Assembly: GCF_014217565.1 (NCBI RefSeq)
Contig: NZ_CP043661.1
Coordinates: forward strand, 6,696,001-6,760,000
Length of the DNA stretch: 64,000 nt
DNA from: Kribbella qitaiheensis
GTDB lineage: Bacteria; Actinomycetota; Actinomycetes; Propionibacteriales; Kribbellaceae
Reading direction: 5' to 3'
Both the position numbers and the translations under genes were made by a program. The notes under the pieces were generated by a model. That model was not told where the DNA came from and searched no databases. It was given only the letters and a program-made list of their open reading frames with translations. Within the stretch, counting starts at the first letter, position 1, and the number at the start of each line of letters is the position of its first letter. Below, piece after piece: positions 46,955 through 56,771 of the stretch.

Positions 46955-47983
46955 ATGCGAGTAGGAGTGTTTGGAGCGACAGGGCAGGTCGGCGGCGTGA
47001 TGCGGGAGCTGCTGATCGAGCGGAAATTCCCGATCGACGAGATCCGGTACTTCGCGTCCGCGCGATCCGCCGGCAGTCAGCTGCCGTTCGGGGACGCCAA
47101 GGTCACCGTCGAGGACTCGGCCACGGCCGACTTCTCCGGGCTCGACCTGGCGCTGTTCTCCAACGGGAAGACGGCCTCCAAGGAGTTCGCCCCGAAGGTC
47201 GCCGCGGCCGGAGCCGTTGTCGTCGACAACTCGTCCGGCTGGCGGATGGATCCCGAGGTGCCGCTGGTCGTTGCCGAGGTCAACCCTGGCGACCTCGACC
47301 AGCTCCCCAAGGGCATCGTCGCGAACCCGAACTGCACCACGATGGCCGCGATGCCGGTGCTCGCCCCGCTGCACCGCGAGGCGCGCCTGACCCGCCTGAT
47401 CGTCTCCACCTACCAGGCCGTCTCCGGCTCGGGCGGCGTCGGCGTACGGGAACTCGAGGACCAGACCCAGGCGCTCGCTGCCGGAGCCGGGCGACTTGCC
47501 CGGGGCACCGACGGGATCGACCTCCCGCAGCCGCAGGTTTACGCCGGGCCGATCGCGTTCAACGTGCTCCCGCTGGCCGGCTCGATCGTTGCTGACGGCA
47601 CCGGTGAGACCGATGAGGAGCAGAAGCTCCGCAACGAGAGCCGCAAGATCCTGCACCTGCCGGATCTCCCGGTCGCCGGTACCTGCGTCCGCGTCCCGGT
47701 CTTCACCGGCCACTCGCTGAGCATCCACGCCGAGTTCGCCGACCCGATCACCCCGGAGCGGGCGACCGAACTCCTCGCCGCCGCGCCGGGTGTCGAGCTC
47801 GCCGATCTCCCCACCCCGCTACTTGCCGCCGGCAAGGACCCGTCGTACGTCGGGCGCATCCGCCAGGACCAATCGGTCCCGGACGGACGCGGCCTCGTCC
47901 TCTTCGTCTCCAACGACAATCTCCGCAAGGGCGCAGCCCTCAACGCGGTCCAGATCGCGGAGCTCCTTCAGCAGCGTCGCTAG
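46955..47983 (+). CDS. asd: aspartate-semialdehyde dehydrogenase
   Basis: 342 residues, full length. NADP-binding start MRVGVFGATGQVGGVMRELL, catalytic Cys at about 127 in IVANPNCTTMAAMPVLAPLH, substrate Arg and His in CVRVPVFTGHSLSIHAEF. It converts aspartyl phosphate to aspartate semialdehyde for lysine/diaminopimelate, threonine and methionine. Unlike many actinobacteria, no lysC (aspartate kinase) gene lies directly upstream in this window; the 5' side is the gap with gene remnants. A structured inverted repeat follows the stop. Confidence 0.95.
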   Translation: MRVGVFGATGQVGGVMRELLIERKFPIDEIRYFASARSAGSQLPFGDAKVTVEDSATADFSGLDLALFSNGKTASKEFAPKVAAAGAVVVDNSSGWRMDPEVPLVVAEVNPGDLDQLPKGIVANPNCTTMAAMPVLAPLHREARLTRLIVSTYQAVSGSGGVGVRELEDQTQALAAGAGRLARGTDGIDLPQPQVYAGPIAFNVLPLAGSIVADGTGETDEEQKLRNESRKILHLPDLPVAGTCVRVPVFTGHSLSIHAEFADPITPERATELLAAAPGVELADLPTPLLAAGKDPSYVGRIRQDQSVPDGRGLVLFVSNDNLRKGAALNAVQIAELLQQRR

Positions 47984-47990
47984 CGCCCCA

Positions 47991-48107
47991 ACCGCCAACA
48001 CTGATCAAGCGCCGCCAACACTGACCAAGCGCGCCGACTGCTCAGGCAGTTGCGCTTGGAACCCGCCGGAAACCGGTGAGAAGCCGCGGAAGGTCAGTGT
48101 TGGCGGT
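47991..48107. terminator. large nested inverted repeat between convergent genes
   Basis: ACCGCCAACACTGATC (47991-48006) is repeated as CCGCCAACACTGACC at 48012-48026, and both pair with GGTCAGTGTTGGCGGT at 48092-48107. Inside lies a second dyad, CAAGCGC...ACTGC/GCAGT...GCGCTTG at 48026-48058. The two left copies compete for one right arm. It lies between asd and the opposing amidase gene and probably terminates both. Confidence 0.6.
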
Positions 48108-48114
48108 TCGGCGG

Positions 48115-49771
48115 TCAGCAGCCGTAGAAGTCCTTGACGTAGACGCCGTTGATCGCGCTCAGCGTGTGGTCGTAGCAGCTGCCGGTGCCAGTAGCGCGGT
48201 AACGGACGGTCTGGTTGCCCATCGCGTGGCGTTGGTCGCGCGGGACGTTGTAGATCCAGGATGCCCGCCCGTCGTAGGTCTCTTCGGTCCGGCGGTCAGC
48301 GACGAGGTGCCGGCCGACCGTGGTGGTCAGGTGGCTGCGGTCGTAGATGTCGAGGTCGGTGACGACGTCGTACCCGTTCGGGATCGTTGTGTTGGGCAAG
48401 AAGCTGAGGTAGCCGGACTTGCCGTAGCTGAGATCGGTCCGCTCAACCCTTGCGCCGCTGGTGACGACCGACACGTCGCGCCACGAGGCGTCCAGGGTGT
48501 CGCGGGACTCGCCCGCCTCCCAGACGTGATCGGAGTTGTTCGAGAGGGTCCGCTGCACCGTGGTGCGGATCCGTCCGGCCGACGTGTCGACGTACCCGCT
48601 GATCTTGAGCGACCGCGACGCCGTCATCTTCACAGAACCTGCCGCGCCACTCGCGCCCGTGGCGTCTTCCGACTTGGTCAGCGGCGATACGTCGTACGAG
48701 GTGATCGCGCCGCGGGTCTGCTGGTGGAATTGGTCGGTCCAGACTTGCAGGTTGGGGACGGTGAACCAGCCGCTCTGCCCGGGCCGGTACGCCGGCGACG
48801 TGGACGCGGAAATCGTGCGGCTTCCCGTCGCTGACCAGGCCGGCGAAGGGCGTGAGGTCGTAGTACAGGGGCTTGATGTCGAAGGCGCGCGGTGCGGGGG
48901 AGGGGCGCCAGGAGTACGGGTTCGACCAGCCGCCTGTGTAGATGTACGGATACGGCAGGGCGATGCCGGCGAGCTTGCCGTCAACCAGTACGTCGACCTC
49001 GCGGTACGGGGAGCCGTCGGGGCAGGAGTAGCCCGTCGTGTCGGGTGCGGAGGTGTCCCAGAACTCCTCGCAGCCGCCGCCCGACCCGGTCACGTAGACC
49101 TCACCGAGCAGGCGCGATGTGTTGCGCGGCAGCGTCGCAGTACCGACGAGGTCCGAGTCCTCGCGTCGCTGGTCCTGGAGCGGCAGCACGGCGTTCGCCG
49201 TACGGGCTGGTGGGGCGCCGTGGCCGGCCAGGTAGAAGTCGAGGGTGACGACGATGTCGAGGACACCGGTGTACGTGTCGTTGACCACATTGCCCAGTTC
49301 CATGACGACGGGCTGTGGGGTGCGCAGCAGCGGGATGTAGGAGGTGACGTCCTTCTCGACCTTCCAGCTGATGCCGTCCGTGCTCGGCTCCGGCGTGGAG
49401 GTGCGGAAGACGCCGACCCCGCCGATCGTGATGTGCCCGAGCCGGTCGTACTGGACGCCCTTGACCGACCCCTGCATCTTCAGGACGACTTTGGACCATG
49501 GTCCGCGGCAGCCGGCCGGTGGGGTATAGGTGGAGGTGTAGGGATCGAAGTTCTTGAAGCCGTTCCGGACGATCTCGACCGAGCAGTGCCGGGTGTTCGG
49601 TACGGCGACCGGCGGCGCCGGCGTACGGGGGTCGTCGTAGTCGGTCCCGAATTCGGACGGCGGGACGACTTGGGCCGCTGCCTGGACCGGCGGCGGCGCG
49701 GCGTTTGCCGGGGACAACAAGCCGAGGAGTAGGACGGATAGTGAGACGAGAGCCACAGACCGTGCGCGCAT
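48115..49771 (-). CDS. secreted PNGase A-like peptide-N4-asparagine amidase (one frameshift)
   Basis: About 551 residues from ATG 49771, starting with a signal peptide (MRARSVALVSLSVLLLGLLS). Segments typical of the peptide-N4-(N-acetyl-beta-glucosaminyl)asparagine amidase A family are visible: HCSVEIVRNGFKNFDPYTST, then PWSKVVLKMQGSVKGVQYDR, GGVGVFRTSTPEPSTDGISW and EKDVTSYIPLL. A TYTGVLDIVVTLDFYLAG strand and VLPLQDQ follow. The frame breaks in CCCGGG 48778-48783; taking out one base joins VAGVPAGQSGWFTVPNLQVW and the last 220 residues, ending VKDFYGC. These enzymes remove N-glycans from glycoproteins. With the exo-glucosaminidase it suggests feeding on fungal or plant wall material. Confidence 0.78.
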
Positions 49772-49879
49772 GTTGCGGAAACGTAATCGAGATGGTGCGG
49801 ACGGGCAAGCGATGACCATGGTCAGGGTTGGCTGCGTCTATTACCGTTCGGTTCACTTGACCCCCGATGGAGGCCAGCC

Positions 49880-51721
49880 ATGATGCCCGTTGCCGACGGT
49901 CCTCAGCTCGCGTTGCTCAGCTCCCGCAAGGAGCACCTCGCCCAGATGTTCCTCGACCGCGTCGCCGCGCAGCCGAACCGGGAGGCGTTCCGCTACCCGG
50001 TCGGCGAGGAGTGGGTGTCAGTCAGCTGGCAGGAGACCGACGAGCTGTCCCGCCGCCGCGCCGCCGGCCTGATCGCGCTGGGGGTCGAGCCCGAGCAGCG
50101 GGTGGCCGTGGCCGCCAGCACCCGGCTCGAGTGGGTTCAGTCCTACCTCGCCGCCATCCTCGCGGGTGCGGCGACCACCACGATCTACCCGACCACGATG
50201 GCCGTCGACGTCGCGTACATCGTGGCCGACGCCGAGGTCCAGGTCGTGTTCGCCGAAGACGCCGGCCAGGTCGACAAGCTGCGCGAGCACAAGTCGGAGC
50301 TGCCTTCGCTGCACAAGGTGGTGCTGATCGACGGTTCGCCTGACGAGCGCGACGGCGACTGGGTGATCAGCCTCTCCGCGCTGGACGAACTCGGCGCCAA
50401 GGCATTGGACGAGCACCCGGAGATGGTCGACGCGCGGATCGCGCAGATCCGGCCGGAACACCTCTGCACGCTCGTCTACACCTCCGGTACGACCGGCCGG
50501 CCGAAGGGTGTGCGGCTGCCGCACTCGGTCTGGACGTACGAAGGTGCTGCGGTGGAAGGGATCCGGGTGCTGAGCCCGGACGATCTGCAACTACTTTGGT
50601 TGCCGTTGTCACACGTGTTCGGTCAGGTGCTGCTCGCCGTTCAGTTCCAGATCGGCTTCGCGACCGCGATCGACGGCCGGGTCGACAAGATCGTCGCCAA
50701 CGCCGCCGCCGTACAGCCGACCTTCATGGCTGCCGCGCCGCGGGTCTTCGAGAAGGCGCACGGCCGGATCGTGACGATGATGGAGGCCGACGGCGGCGTC
50801 AAGGCGAAGCTTTTCCACTGGGCGTTCGGGATCGGTGCTTCCGTGTCTTCGCTTCGGCAGCAGGGCAAGGAGCCGAGCGGCGTACTCGCGGCGCAGTACG
50901 CGGTGGCCGACAAGCTCGTGCTGTCGAAGATCCGGGACCGCTTCGGTGGGAAGATCCGGTTCTTCGTCTCCGGCTCCGCGGCCTTGGACAAGAAGCTCGC
51001 CGAGTGGTTCCACGCGGCCGGGCTGCTGATCCTGGAGGGCTACGGGCTGTCCGAGACTGCCGCCGGAGCATCGTTGAACCGGCCCGATCAGTACCGGCTG
51101 GGCAGTGTCGGCCCGATCTTCCCGGCGGCCGAGTTCAAGATCGCCGAGGACGGCGAGATCCTGATCAGGGGTCCCCTGGTGATGAGCGGCTACCACAACC
51201 TGCCCGACCAGACCGCCGAGGTGATCGACGCCGAGGGCTGGTTCCACACCGGCGACATCGGGCACTTCGAGGACGAGTTCCTCTTCATCACCGACCGGAA
51301 GAAGGACCTCTTCAAAACCTCCGGCGGCAAGTATGTCGCCCCGCAGGTGATCGAAGGCCGCTTCAAGATGATCTGCCCGTACGCCAGCCAGTTCCTGGTC
51401 CACGGCAACCAGCGCAACTTCGTCTCCGCGCTGGTCACGCTCGACCCGGAAGCCATCGAGGGCTGGGCCGACCAGAACGGCCTCGGCGGCAAGCCGTACG
51501 CCGAGATCGTCACCTCAGAGGCCGCGCGGACGATGGTCCAGGGCTACGTGAACGAACTCAACACCGGCCTGAACCGCTGGGAAACGGTCAAGAAGTTCAC
51601 CATCCTGGAACGAGACCTGACGGTCGAGTCCGGCGAAATGACGCCCAGCCTGAAGCTCAAGCGCAAACACGTAGAAGTAACCTACGGCGACCTCCTGGAC
51701 AAGATGTACGAAGCCGAATGA
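49880..51721 (+). CDS. long-chain acyl-CoA synthetase (FadD15-like)
   Basis: 613 residues, AMP-binding family. P-loop LVYTSGTTGRPKGVRLPHSV, adenylate motif LEGYGLSETAAGASLN, the hinge GWFHTGDIGHFEDEFLFITD followed by RKKDLFKTSGGKYVAPQVIE, and the C-terminal Lys in ESGEMTPSLKLKRKHV. Length and the KDLFKTSGGKYV motif fit the FadD15/long-chain group. It activates fatty acids to acyl-CoA at the membrane using ATP. ATG 49880 and the adjacent ATG 49883 are both possible. Confidence 0.93.
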   Translation: MMPVADGPQLALLSSRKEHLAQMFLDRVAAQPNREAFRYPVGEEWVSVSWQETDELSRRRAAGLIALGVEPEQRVAVAASTRLEWVQSYLAAILAGAATTTIYPTTMAVDVAYIVADAEVQVVFAEDAGQVDKLREHKSELPSLHKVVLIDGSPDERDGDWVISLSALDELGAKALDEHPEMVDARIAQIRPEHLCTLVYTSGTTGRPKGVRLPHSVWTYEGAAVEGIRVLSPDDLQLLWLPLSHVFGQVLLAVQFQIGFATAIDGRVDKIVANAAAVQPTFMAAAPRVFEKAHGRIVTMMEADGGVKAKLFHWAFGIGASVSSLRQQGKEPSGVLAAQYAVADKLVLSKIRDRFGGKIRFFVSGSAALDKKLAEWFHAAGLLILEGYGLSETAAGASLNRPDQYRLGSVGPIFPAAEFKIAEDGEILIRGPLVMSGYHNLPDQTAEVIDAEGWFHTGDIGHFEDEFLFITDRKKDLFKTSGGKYVAPQVIEGRFKMICPYASQFLVHGNQRNFVSALVTLDPEAIEGWADQNGLGGKPYAEIVTSEAARTMVQGYVNELNTGLNRWETVKKFTILERDLTVESGEMTPSLKLKRKHVEVTYGDLLDKMYEAE

Positions 51722-51786
51722 CCGGTGACAAGAGAGAGCCGGTAACCCCCTGAGCTGCACGAACCAGTCCTCGCTGGATAAGTAGC

Positions 51787-52644
51787 GTGGGCGCTACCGC
51801 GACGGTAGCCGCAAGGGGCTGTCCCGACGCGGCGATCCTGCTCGGAGCGTTGGTCAGGGTGGACAAGCGCGATCCGGCCACCTCAGCGAGCCGCGGGCAC
51901 TTCCGTCCCGACTACACGCGATTCCTGGACGCGAACGGATTGCGAGGTGCGCGGATCGGCATACCGCGGGAGGTGTACTTCGGCTACAGCAGTCATGCCG
52001 ACGAGATCGCCGAGCAGGCGATCGAGGTGATCCGGAAGGCCGGTGCCACAGTGCTCGACCCGGCCGACATCCCGACCGCACAACAACTGGAGGACACCGA
52101 GACCTCCGTGGTGGTGCAGGCCTACGAGATCAAGCAGGCGTTCAATGCCTACCTGTCCCAAACTCCCGGCGATCATCCGCGCAGTCTGTCCGAGCTGATC
52201 GAGTTCAACCGCAGGCACGATGACCGCGAGCTGCGCTACGTGCGGCAGGACGGACTCGAGGCCGTGCAGGCACTGAACTTCACCGAGGCGGAATACCGTG
52301 CCGCCTTGGCCACCAACCATCGACTGTCTCGTACCGAAGGCATCGACGCCGTACTGCGCAGGCACACTCTCGACGCGCTCGTGATGCCGACCGGTGCGCC
52401 CCCGGGCAAGATCGACCTCGTCAACGGCGACAGCTACCTCGGTGGCAGTTCCACTCCGGCCGCGCTGGCCGGCTATCCGGCGATCAGCGTGCCTGCCGGA
52501 TTCGCCTTCGGGCTGCCGGTCGGCATCACTTTCATGGGGACGGCGTGGTCCGAGCCGGTGCTACTGCGGCTTGCCTATGCTTATGAGCAGCACAGCAAGG
52601 CCAGGCGCGCCCCGACGTACCGGCCTTGCGACATCGGCTTCTGA
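51787..52644 (+). pseudogene. amidase-signature family protein, C-terminal fragment
   Basis: 285 codons remain of an enzyme normally about 500 residues long. Preserved: DAAILLGALVRVDKRDPATS, then YTRFLDANGLRGARIGIPRE, the central PGDHPRSLSELIEFNRRHDD, and the end ALVMPTGAPPGKIDL, STPAALAGYPAISVPAGFAF and GLPVGITFMGTAWSEP. The N-terminal 200 or so residues with the catalytic Lys and the GGSSGG Ser-Ser pair are absent; the frame begins only 11 codons before DAAIL. It cannot be an active amidase. The junction lies near 51800, just after the acyl-CoA synthetase. Confidence 0.72.
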
Positions 52645-52684
52645 GGGCTGGTCACCTGCCCGGCCAATCTGCCTGGTCGGGGCC

Positions 52685-53020
52685 CTAGGCGCCGGGCTCG
52701 CCGGCGGCGTCGATTGCGCGGCCGGTCAGGATGCTGTCGAGCAGGCCGGGGTAGCGGGCGTCGAGATCCTCGCGGCGAAGGGTCAGTGCCGTCTCGCGGC
52801 CGGAGGGGCGCTGCCAGATGATGCCGCTCTCGCGTAGCACCCGCCAGTGATGCGTCATCGTGGATTTCGACGCGATGCCCACCTCGGTCTGCAGCATCGA
52901 GCAGTTGTGATCGCCGCCGCCGTTCAGGATCCGGACGGCCTCCAGGCGCACCGGGTTGCCGAGCGCGGTCAGTACCTCGTCGATCCGGAGCTGCTCCCGG
53001 TCCGGGTGTCGGTAACTCAT
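52685..53020 (-). CDS. ArsR-type winged-helix regulator
   Basis: 111 residues from ATG 53020. MSYRHPDREQLRIDEVLTAL, then GNPVRLEAVRILNGGGDHNC starts the ArsR-like winged helix; the recognition region reads ASKSTMTHHWRVLRESGIIW, and the wing QRPSGRETALTLRREDLDAR. A single Cys in DHNCSML may allow redox or metal sensing but no metal site is evident. It is divergent from the MFS exporter, and the shared region carries a strong inverted repeat, so it very likely represses itself and that exporter. Confidence 0.88.
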   Translation of the reverse strand: MSYRHPDREQLRIDEVLTALGNPVRLEAVRILNGGGDHNCSMLQTEVGIASKSTMTHHWRVLRESGIIWQRPSGRETALTLRREDLDARYPGLLDSILTGRAIDAAGEPGA

Positions 53021-53118
53021 GGTTCGACCGTACCAAAACAGTCCAACAGTTGATCCTTTCGCGTCCTGACTTGCATTGATGGTTCGATTGTACGAAAGTA
53101 GCCGTACATTCGAACCAT
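53019..53118. promoter_or_regulatory. 16-bp inverted-repeat operator between the ArsR-type and MFS genes
   Basis: ATGGTTCGATTGTACG (53079-53094) and CGTACATTCGAACCAT (53103-53118) are reverse complements at 15 of 16 positions around an 8-base spacer. A third half-copy, ATGGTTCGACCGTAC, lies at 53019-53033 over the start codon of the regulator. The arrangement fits autorepression plus control of the exporter. Confidence 0.75.
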
Positions 53119-53140
53119 CGCCTCGAGGAGACGCAGCGAG

Positions 53141-54583
53141 ATGACCGTTACGCCCGTACGACGAGAAGTGACCACGGCACCGTCCAGGCGACTGGGCTGG
53201 GTGCTGGCCCTGCTCGCCCTCGGGCAGCTGATCTTCGCGCTGGATCTCAACATCGTGTTCGTCGCGCTGCCCGAGATCGGACGGGAACTCAGCTTCCCCG
53301 GCCAGACCCAGCAATTGGTGGTGAGCGCGTACGTCGTGGTGGCAGGCGGCTTCTTGCTATTCGGCGGTCGCGCGGCCGATCTGCTCGGCCGGCGCCGGAT
53401 GTTCGTGCTCGCCCTGACCATCTACGCGGTCTCGTCGCTGGCCGGCGGACTGGCTGACAGCTCAGCGATGATCATCGTCGCCCGGGTCGTGCAGGGTCTG
53501 GGCGGCGCGCTGCTGTTGCCGTCGACTCTGGCGCTGCTCAACACGCTGTTCGAGGAAGGTCCACGGCGTAATCGCGCGCTAGCGGTCTGGGGTGGTTCGG
53601 GGGCCAGTGGCCTGACCCTTGGCGCGCTGCTGGGCGGTCTGCTCACCCAGCACTTCGGTTGGCCGGCGGTCTTCTTCGTGAATGTCCCGCTGGCGGGCGC
53701 TGTCGCGATCGCCGCCCTTTTCGTCATCCCGCGTGATCAGGCCCACCCCGTCCGCCGCAAGTTCGACCTTCCCGGCGCCTTCACCGTCACGGGCGGAGCG
53801 ACCCTGCTGGTATTCGGCCTGGTCGAAGGCCCCGAGCTCGGCTGGCGTGATCCGGTGATCGTCGCCGCGCTGATCGCCGCGGTCGTACTGCTGGCCGGCT
53901 TCGTACTGATCGAGTCGCGCAGTGCGGATCCGCTGGTGCCGTTCCGACTGTTCCGCAATCGCAGCCTGACGGCCGGCAGCATCATCACCTTCGTCTTCAT
54001 GGGCACGTTCGGCGTGCTGCCCTACTTCCTGACCGTCTTGCTGCAGACCGTGCACGGTTACAGCGCGCTGAAGACCGGCCTGGCGTTCCTGGTTCCGTCG
54101 GTGGCCATCGCCGCCGGGACCCAGCTGGGCGAACGCCTCGCCACCCGGATCGGCACCCGCACCACCTTGCTGATCGGCTTCGGCATCGGGGTGATCGGTA
54201 CTGCGGTACTCGCGCTCGGGTTCGACGTCGACGCGGGCTATGCCTTGCTGCTGCCCGGTCTGATCGTCTCCAGTATCGGACAGGGCATCGTCTGGACCGG
54301 GATGTGGATCGCCGCCTCCTCCGGTACGGCGGCCACCGAGCAGGGCGTCGCCAACGGGATCGCCTCGACCATGTTGAACCTGGGCAACGCGATCGGCCTC
54401 GCGGTGTTCACGGCGATTGCCGCGATCGGCCTCGACGACCGGGTGGGCGGCGACCTGCGCCGAGCTACCGCGGACGGCGAGGCTGTCGTCGTCCTGCTGG
54501 CGGCCGTTGGGATGGCCCTCGGATTCCTGGTCGCGCTGAGCTTCAGGCGGGAGCGTGCCAGTTCGGCGCGGGAGACCGAATAG
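53141..54583 (+). CDS. MFS drug exporter (DHA2/EmrB-like)
   Basis: 480 residues from ATG 53141, with GAGGAG 14 bases upstream. Fourteen hydrophobic segments. Motif A appears as GGRAADLLGRRRMFVLALTI and the antiporter motif C region as GASGLTLGALLGGLLTQHFG. The start FALDLNIVFVALPEIGREL has the Asp in helix 1 typical of DHA2 proton:drug antiporters. It would expel a toxic hydrophobic compound sensed by the divergent ArsR-type repressor. Confidence 0.9.
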   Translation: MTVTPVRREVTTAPSRRLGWVLALLALGQLIFALDLNIVFVALPEIGRELSFPGQTQQLVVSAYVVVAGGFLLFGGRAADLLGRRRMFVLALTIYAVSSLAGGLADSSAMIIVARVVQGLGGALLLPSTLALLNTLFEEGPRRNRALAVWGGSGASGLTLGALLGGLLTQHFGWPAVFFVNVPLAGAVAIAALFVIPRDQAHPVRRKFDLPGAFTVTGGATLLVFGLVEGPELGWRDPVIVAALIAAVVLLAGFVLIESRSADPLVPFRLFRNRSLTAGSIITFVFMGTFGVLPYFLTVLLQTVHGYSALKTGLAFLVPSVAIAAGTQLGERLATRIGTRTTLLIGFGIGVIGTAVLALGFDVDAGYALLLPGLIVSSIGQGIVWTGMWIAASSGTAATEQGVANGIASTMLNLGNAIGLAVFTAIAAIGLDDRVGGDLRRATADGEAVVVLLAAVGMALGFLVALSFRRERASSARETE

Positions 54584-54646
54584 AAGCTCGTCGGCCCGAT
54601 CGTCCTTGTGTCGACCTCGCGATCAGATCGTTACCGCACTGTCAGG

Positions 54647-56665
54647 CTAGACCCCGGCCAGCTCCGCGTGCTTGCCCGTCGTCAGGTCTTGGCCGGTTTT
54701 GATCATTTGTTCGGCGATTCGGTCGACGGCTGCGGAGAAGTCTTCGGCGTTGTCCATTTCCCAGTCCTGCAGACGGGCCAGGAGCCAGACGCGCCAGGCG
54801 CCGACGAAGCGCTGGAACATTTCCAGGCCGGTCGGGGTGAAGCGGTAGTGGCCGAGGGTTTCGCTGAGGTAGCCGTCGGCAACCAGTTGGCCGGCGAGGG
54901 GTTCGAAGACGCCCGGCGGGACCTTCAGGTCGCCGGTGATCTCCTGCAGGGTGGCCGAGCCGCTGTCGGCGCCGCCGCGGAAGACTCGCATGATCATCCA
55001 GGTCTGGGCCAGCGAGAGCGGAAGGCCGGACGCGGCCAGTACTTCGGGGCCGGGGTGCCCGCCCTTGTGCTTCTGGACCACCAGCGCGACCAGCTTCTGC
55101 AGTTCGTGCTCGGAGTCGAAGGACGCCGGGGCCGCGAAGCTTTCGCCGACGCCGGAGTTGCCGCCGGCCGACACCCGGGCGGTGTCGCGGAGCGGAACCT
55201 CCTTCAGCAGCAGGGCAACGAGGAATCCGACAGCGGCGACCGGTACGGCGGCCAGGAAGACCACGTGCAGCGCGTCGGCGTACGCGGCTGTGATCGGTTC
55301 GCGGGCGGCCGCAGGCAGGGAGCGTACGCCGTCGACGGACAGCGCGAGTCGCGGATCGATGCCGGGGGCAACGGCTCCGGCGAGCTTCTCCGGGAGCTGG
55401 GTGGCGTAGATGGAGCCGAAGACCGCGACGCCGAAGGAGCTACCCATGGTCCGCAGGAAGCTGACGCCGGAGGTGGCGACACCGAGGTCCTTGTAGTCCA
55501 CAGTGCTCTGGACGACCACCGTCGGCACCGGCATACAGAGGCCGATGCCGAGCCCCAGAACGACCATGTCGCCGGCCGTGTGGAGGTAGCTGGTGTGGTT
55601 GTCCAGCAAGGAAAGCAGGTAGAGGCCGCCGCCGATCAGGATCGTTCCGGCGACCGGGAACCACCGATAGTGGCCGGTCTTGCTGATGAGTTGACCGACG
55701 CCGATCGAGGCCACCAGCAGCCCGACCACCAGCGGCAGCATCTGCAGCCCGGACTCGGTCGCGGAGGCGCCGTGCACATACTGCAGGTACGTCGGGAGGA
55801 AGGTCACTCCGCCGAGCATCGCGAAGCCGATGATGAAGCTCAGCAGCGCGCAGACCGAGAACACTCCGGACTTGAACAGCCGCATCGGCAGTAGCGGTTC
55901 GGCCGCTCGGAGTTCCACCAGGACGAACAGGATCAGCGCCATGATCGAGCCGACCGCCATCGCGATGATGGTCGGTGAGGTCCAGTCGTACTCGTTACCG
56001 CCCCACGTCGTGACCAGCGTCAGCCCGGTCGCACCCAGCCCGATCAGCAGGATGCCGAGATAGTCGATCGCCGGTTTCACCGCGGCCTTCACCGAGGGCA
56101 GCGTGATCGCGGCGATGACCAGCACCAGGACGCCGAGCGGCAGGTTGACGTAGAACGCCCAGCGCCAGCTCAGCTGGTCCACGAACAGACCGCCGAGCAG
56201 CGGGCCGGCGACCGTCGAGACACCGAAGACCGAACCGATGAAACCCTGGTACTTGCCGCGCTGGGCGAGCGGTACGACGTCAGCGATGACTGCCGTCGCG
56301 GTAACCATCAGGCCGCCCGCGCCGAGCCCCTGGACGGCGCGGGAGCCGACCAGCCAGAGCATCGAGTCGGCCATCCCGCACAACGCGGACCCGGCCAGGA
56401 ACAGCACCACGCTGATCAGGAACATCCGCTTGCGCCCGTACAGGTCGCCGAACTTGCCGATCAGCGCGGTCATGATCGTCTCGGCGAGCAGGTAGGCCGT
56501 CACCACCCAGGACAGGTGGTTCGCGCCCCCGAGGTCGCTGACGATGGTCGGCAACGCGGTCGCGACGATCGTCTGATCGAGGGCAGCGAGCAACATGCCG
56601 AGCATGATCGCGACCACGACGGCGTTCTTGGTGGCGTTTCCGACCGGCTGGGCCTCGGTGTCCAT
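54647..56665 (-). CDS. MFS drug exporter fused to a C-terminal winged-helix domain
   Basis: 672 residues from ATG 56665 (MDTEAQPVGNATKNAVVVAI); ATG 56686 is an alternative. The first 500 residues are a 14-helix DHA2 exporter: LDQTIVATALPTIVSDLGGA, then GKFGDLYGRKRMFLISVVLF (motif A) and GSVFGVSTVAGPLLGGLFVD (motif C). After the last helix about 150 soluble residues follow, including LQEITGDLKVPPGVFEPLAG, then QLVADGYLSETLGHYRFTPT, which has the look of a MarR/PadR-like winged helix. Exporters with this tail are seen in actinobacteria; the tail may sense the drug or regulate transport. It is convergent with the preceding exporter, with 63 bases between stops. Confidence 0.88.
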   Translation of the reverse strand: MDTEAQPVGNATKNAVVVAIMLGMLLAALDQTIVATALPTIVSDLGGANHLSWVVTAYLLAETIMTALIGKFGDLYGRKRMFLISVVLFLAGSALCGMADSMLWLVGSRAVQGLGAGGLMVTATAVIADVVPLAQRGKYQGFIGSVFGVSTVAGPLLGGLFVDQLSWRWAFYVNLPLGVLVLVIAAITLPSVKAAVKPAIDYLGILLIGLGATGLTLVTTWGGNEYDWTSPTIIAMAVGSIMALILFVLVELRAAEPLLPMRLFKSGVFSVCALLSFIIGFAMLGGVTFLPTYLQYVHGASATESGLQMLPLVVGLLVASIGVGQLISKTGHYRWFPVAGTILIGGGLYLLSLLDNHTSYLHTAGDMVVLGLGIGLCMPVPTVVVQSTVDYKDLGVATSGVSFLRTMGSSFGVAVFGSIYATQLPEKLAGAVAPGIDPRLALSVDGVRSLPAAAREPITAAYADALHVVFLAAVPVAAVGFLVALLLKEVPLRDTARVSAGGNSGVGESFAAPASFDSEHELQKLVALVVQKHKGGHPGPEVLAASGLPLSLAQTWMIMRVFRGGADSGSATLQEITGDLKVPPGVFEPLAGQLVADGYLSETLGHYRFTPTGLEMFQRFVGAWRVWLLARLQDWEMDNAEDFSAAVDRIAEQMIKTGQDLTTGKHAELAGV

Positions 56666-56771
56666 GAGCTGAATGTAGTGGTCCACTGACAGAGCGCTAC
56701 CACAGAAACACCGCGATCGCGTCTCGAAAGGTCCGTTCGAGAGGCTCAGGTGGTTTCCGTACGATGGGTGG

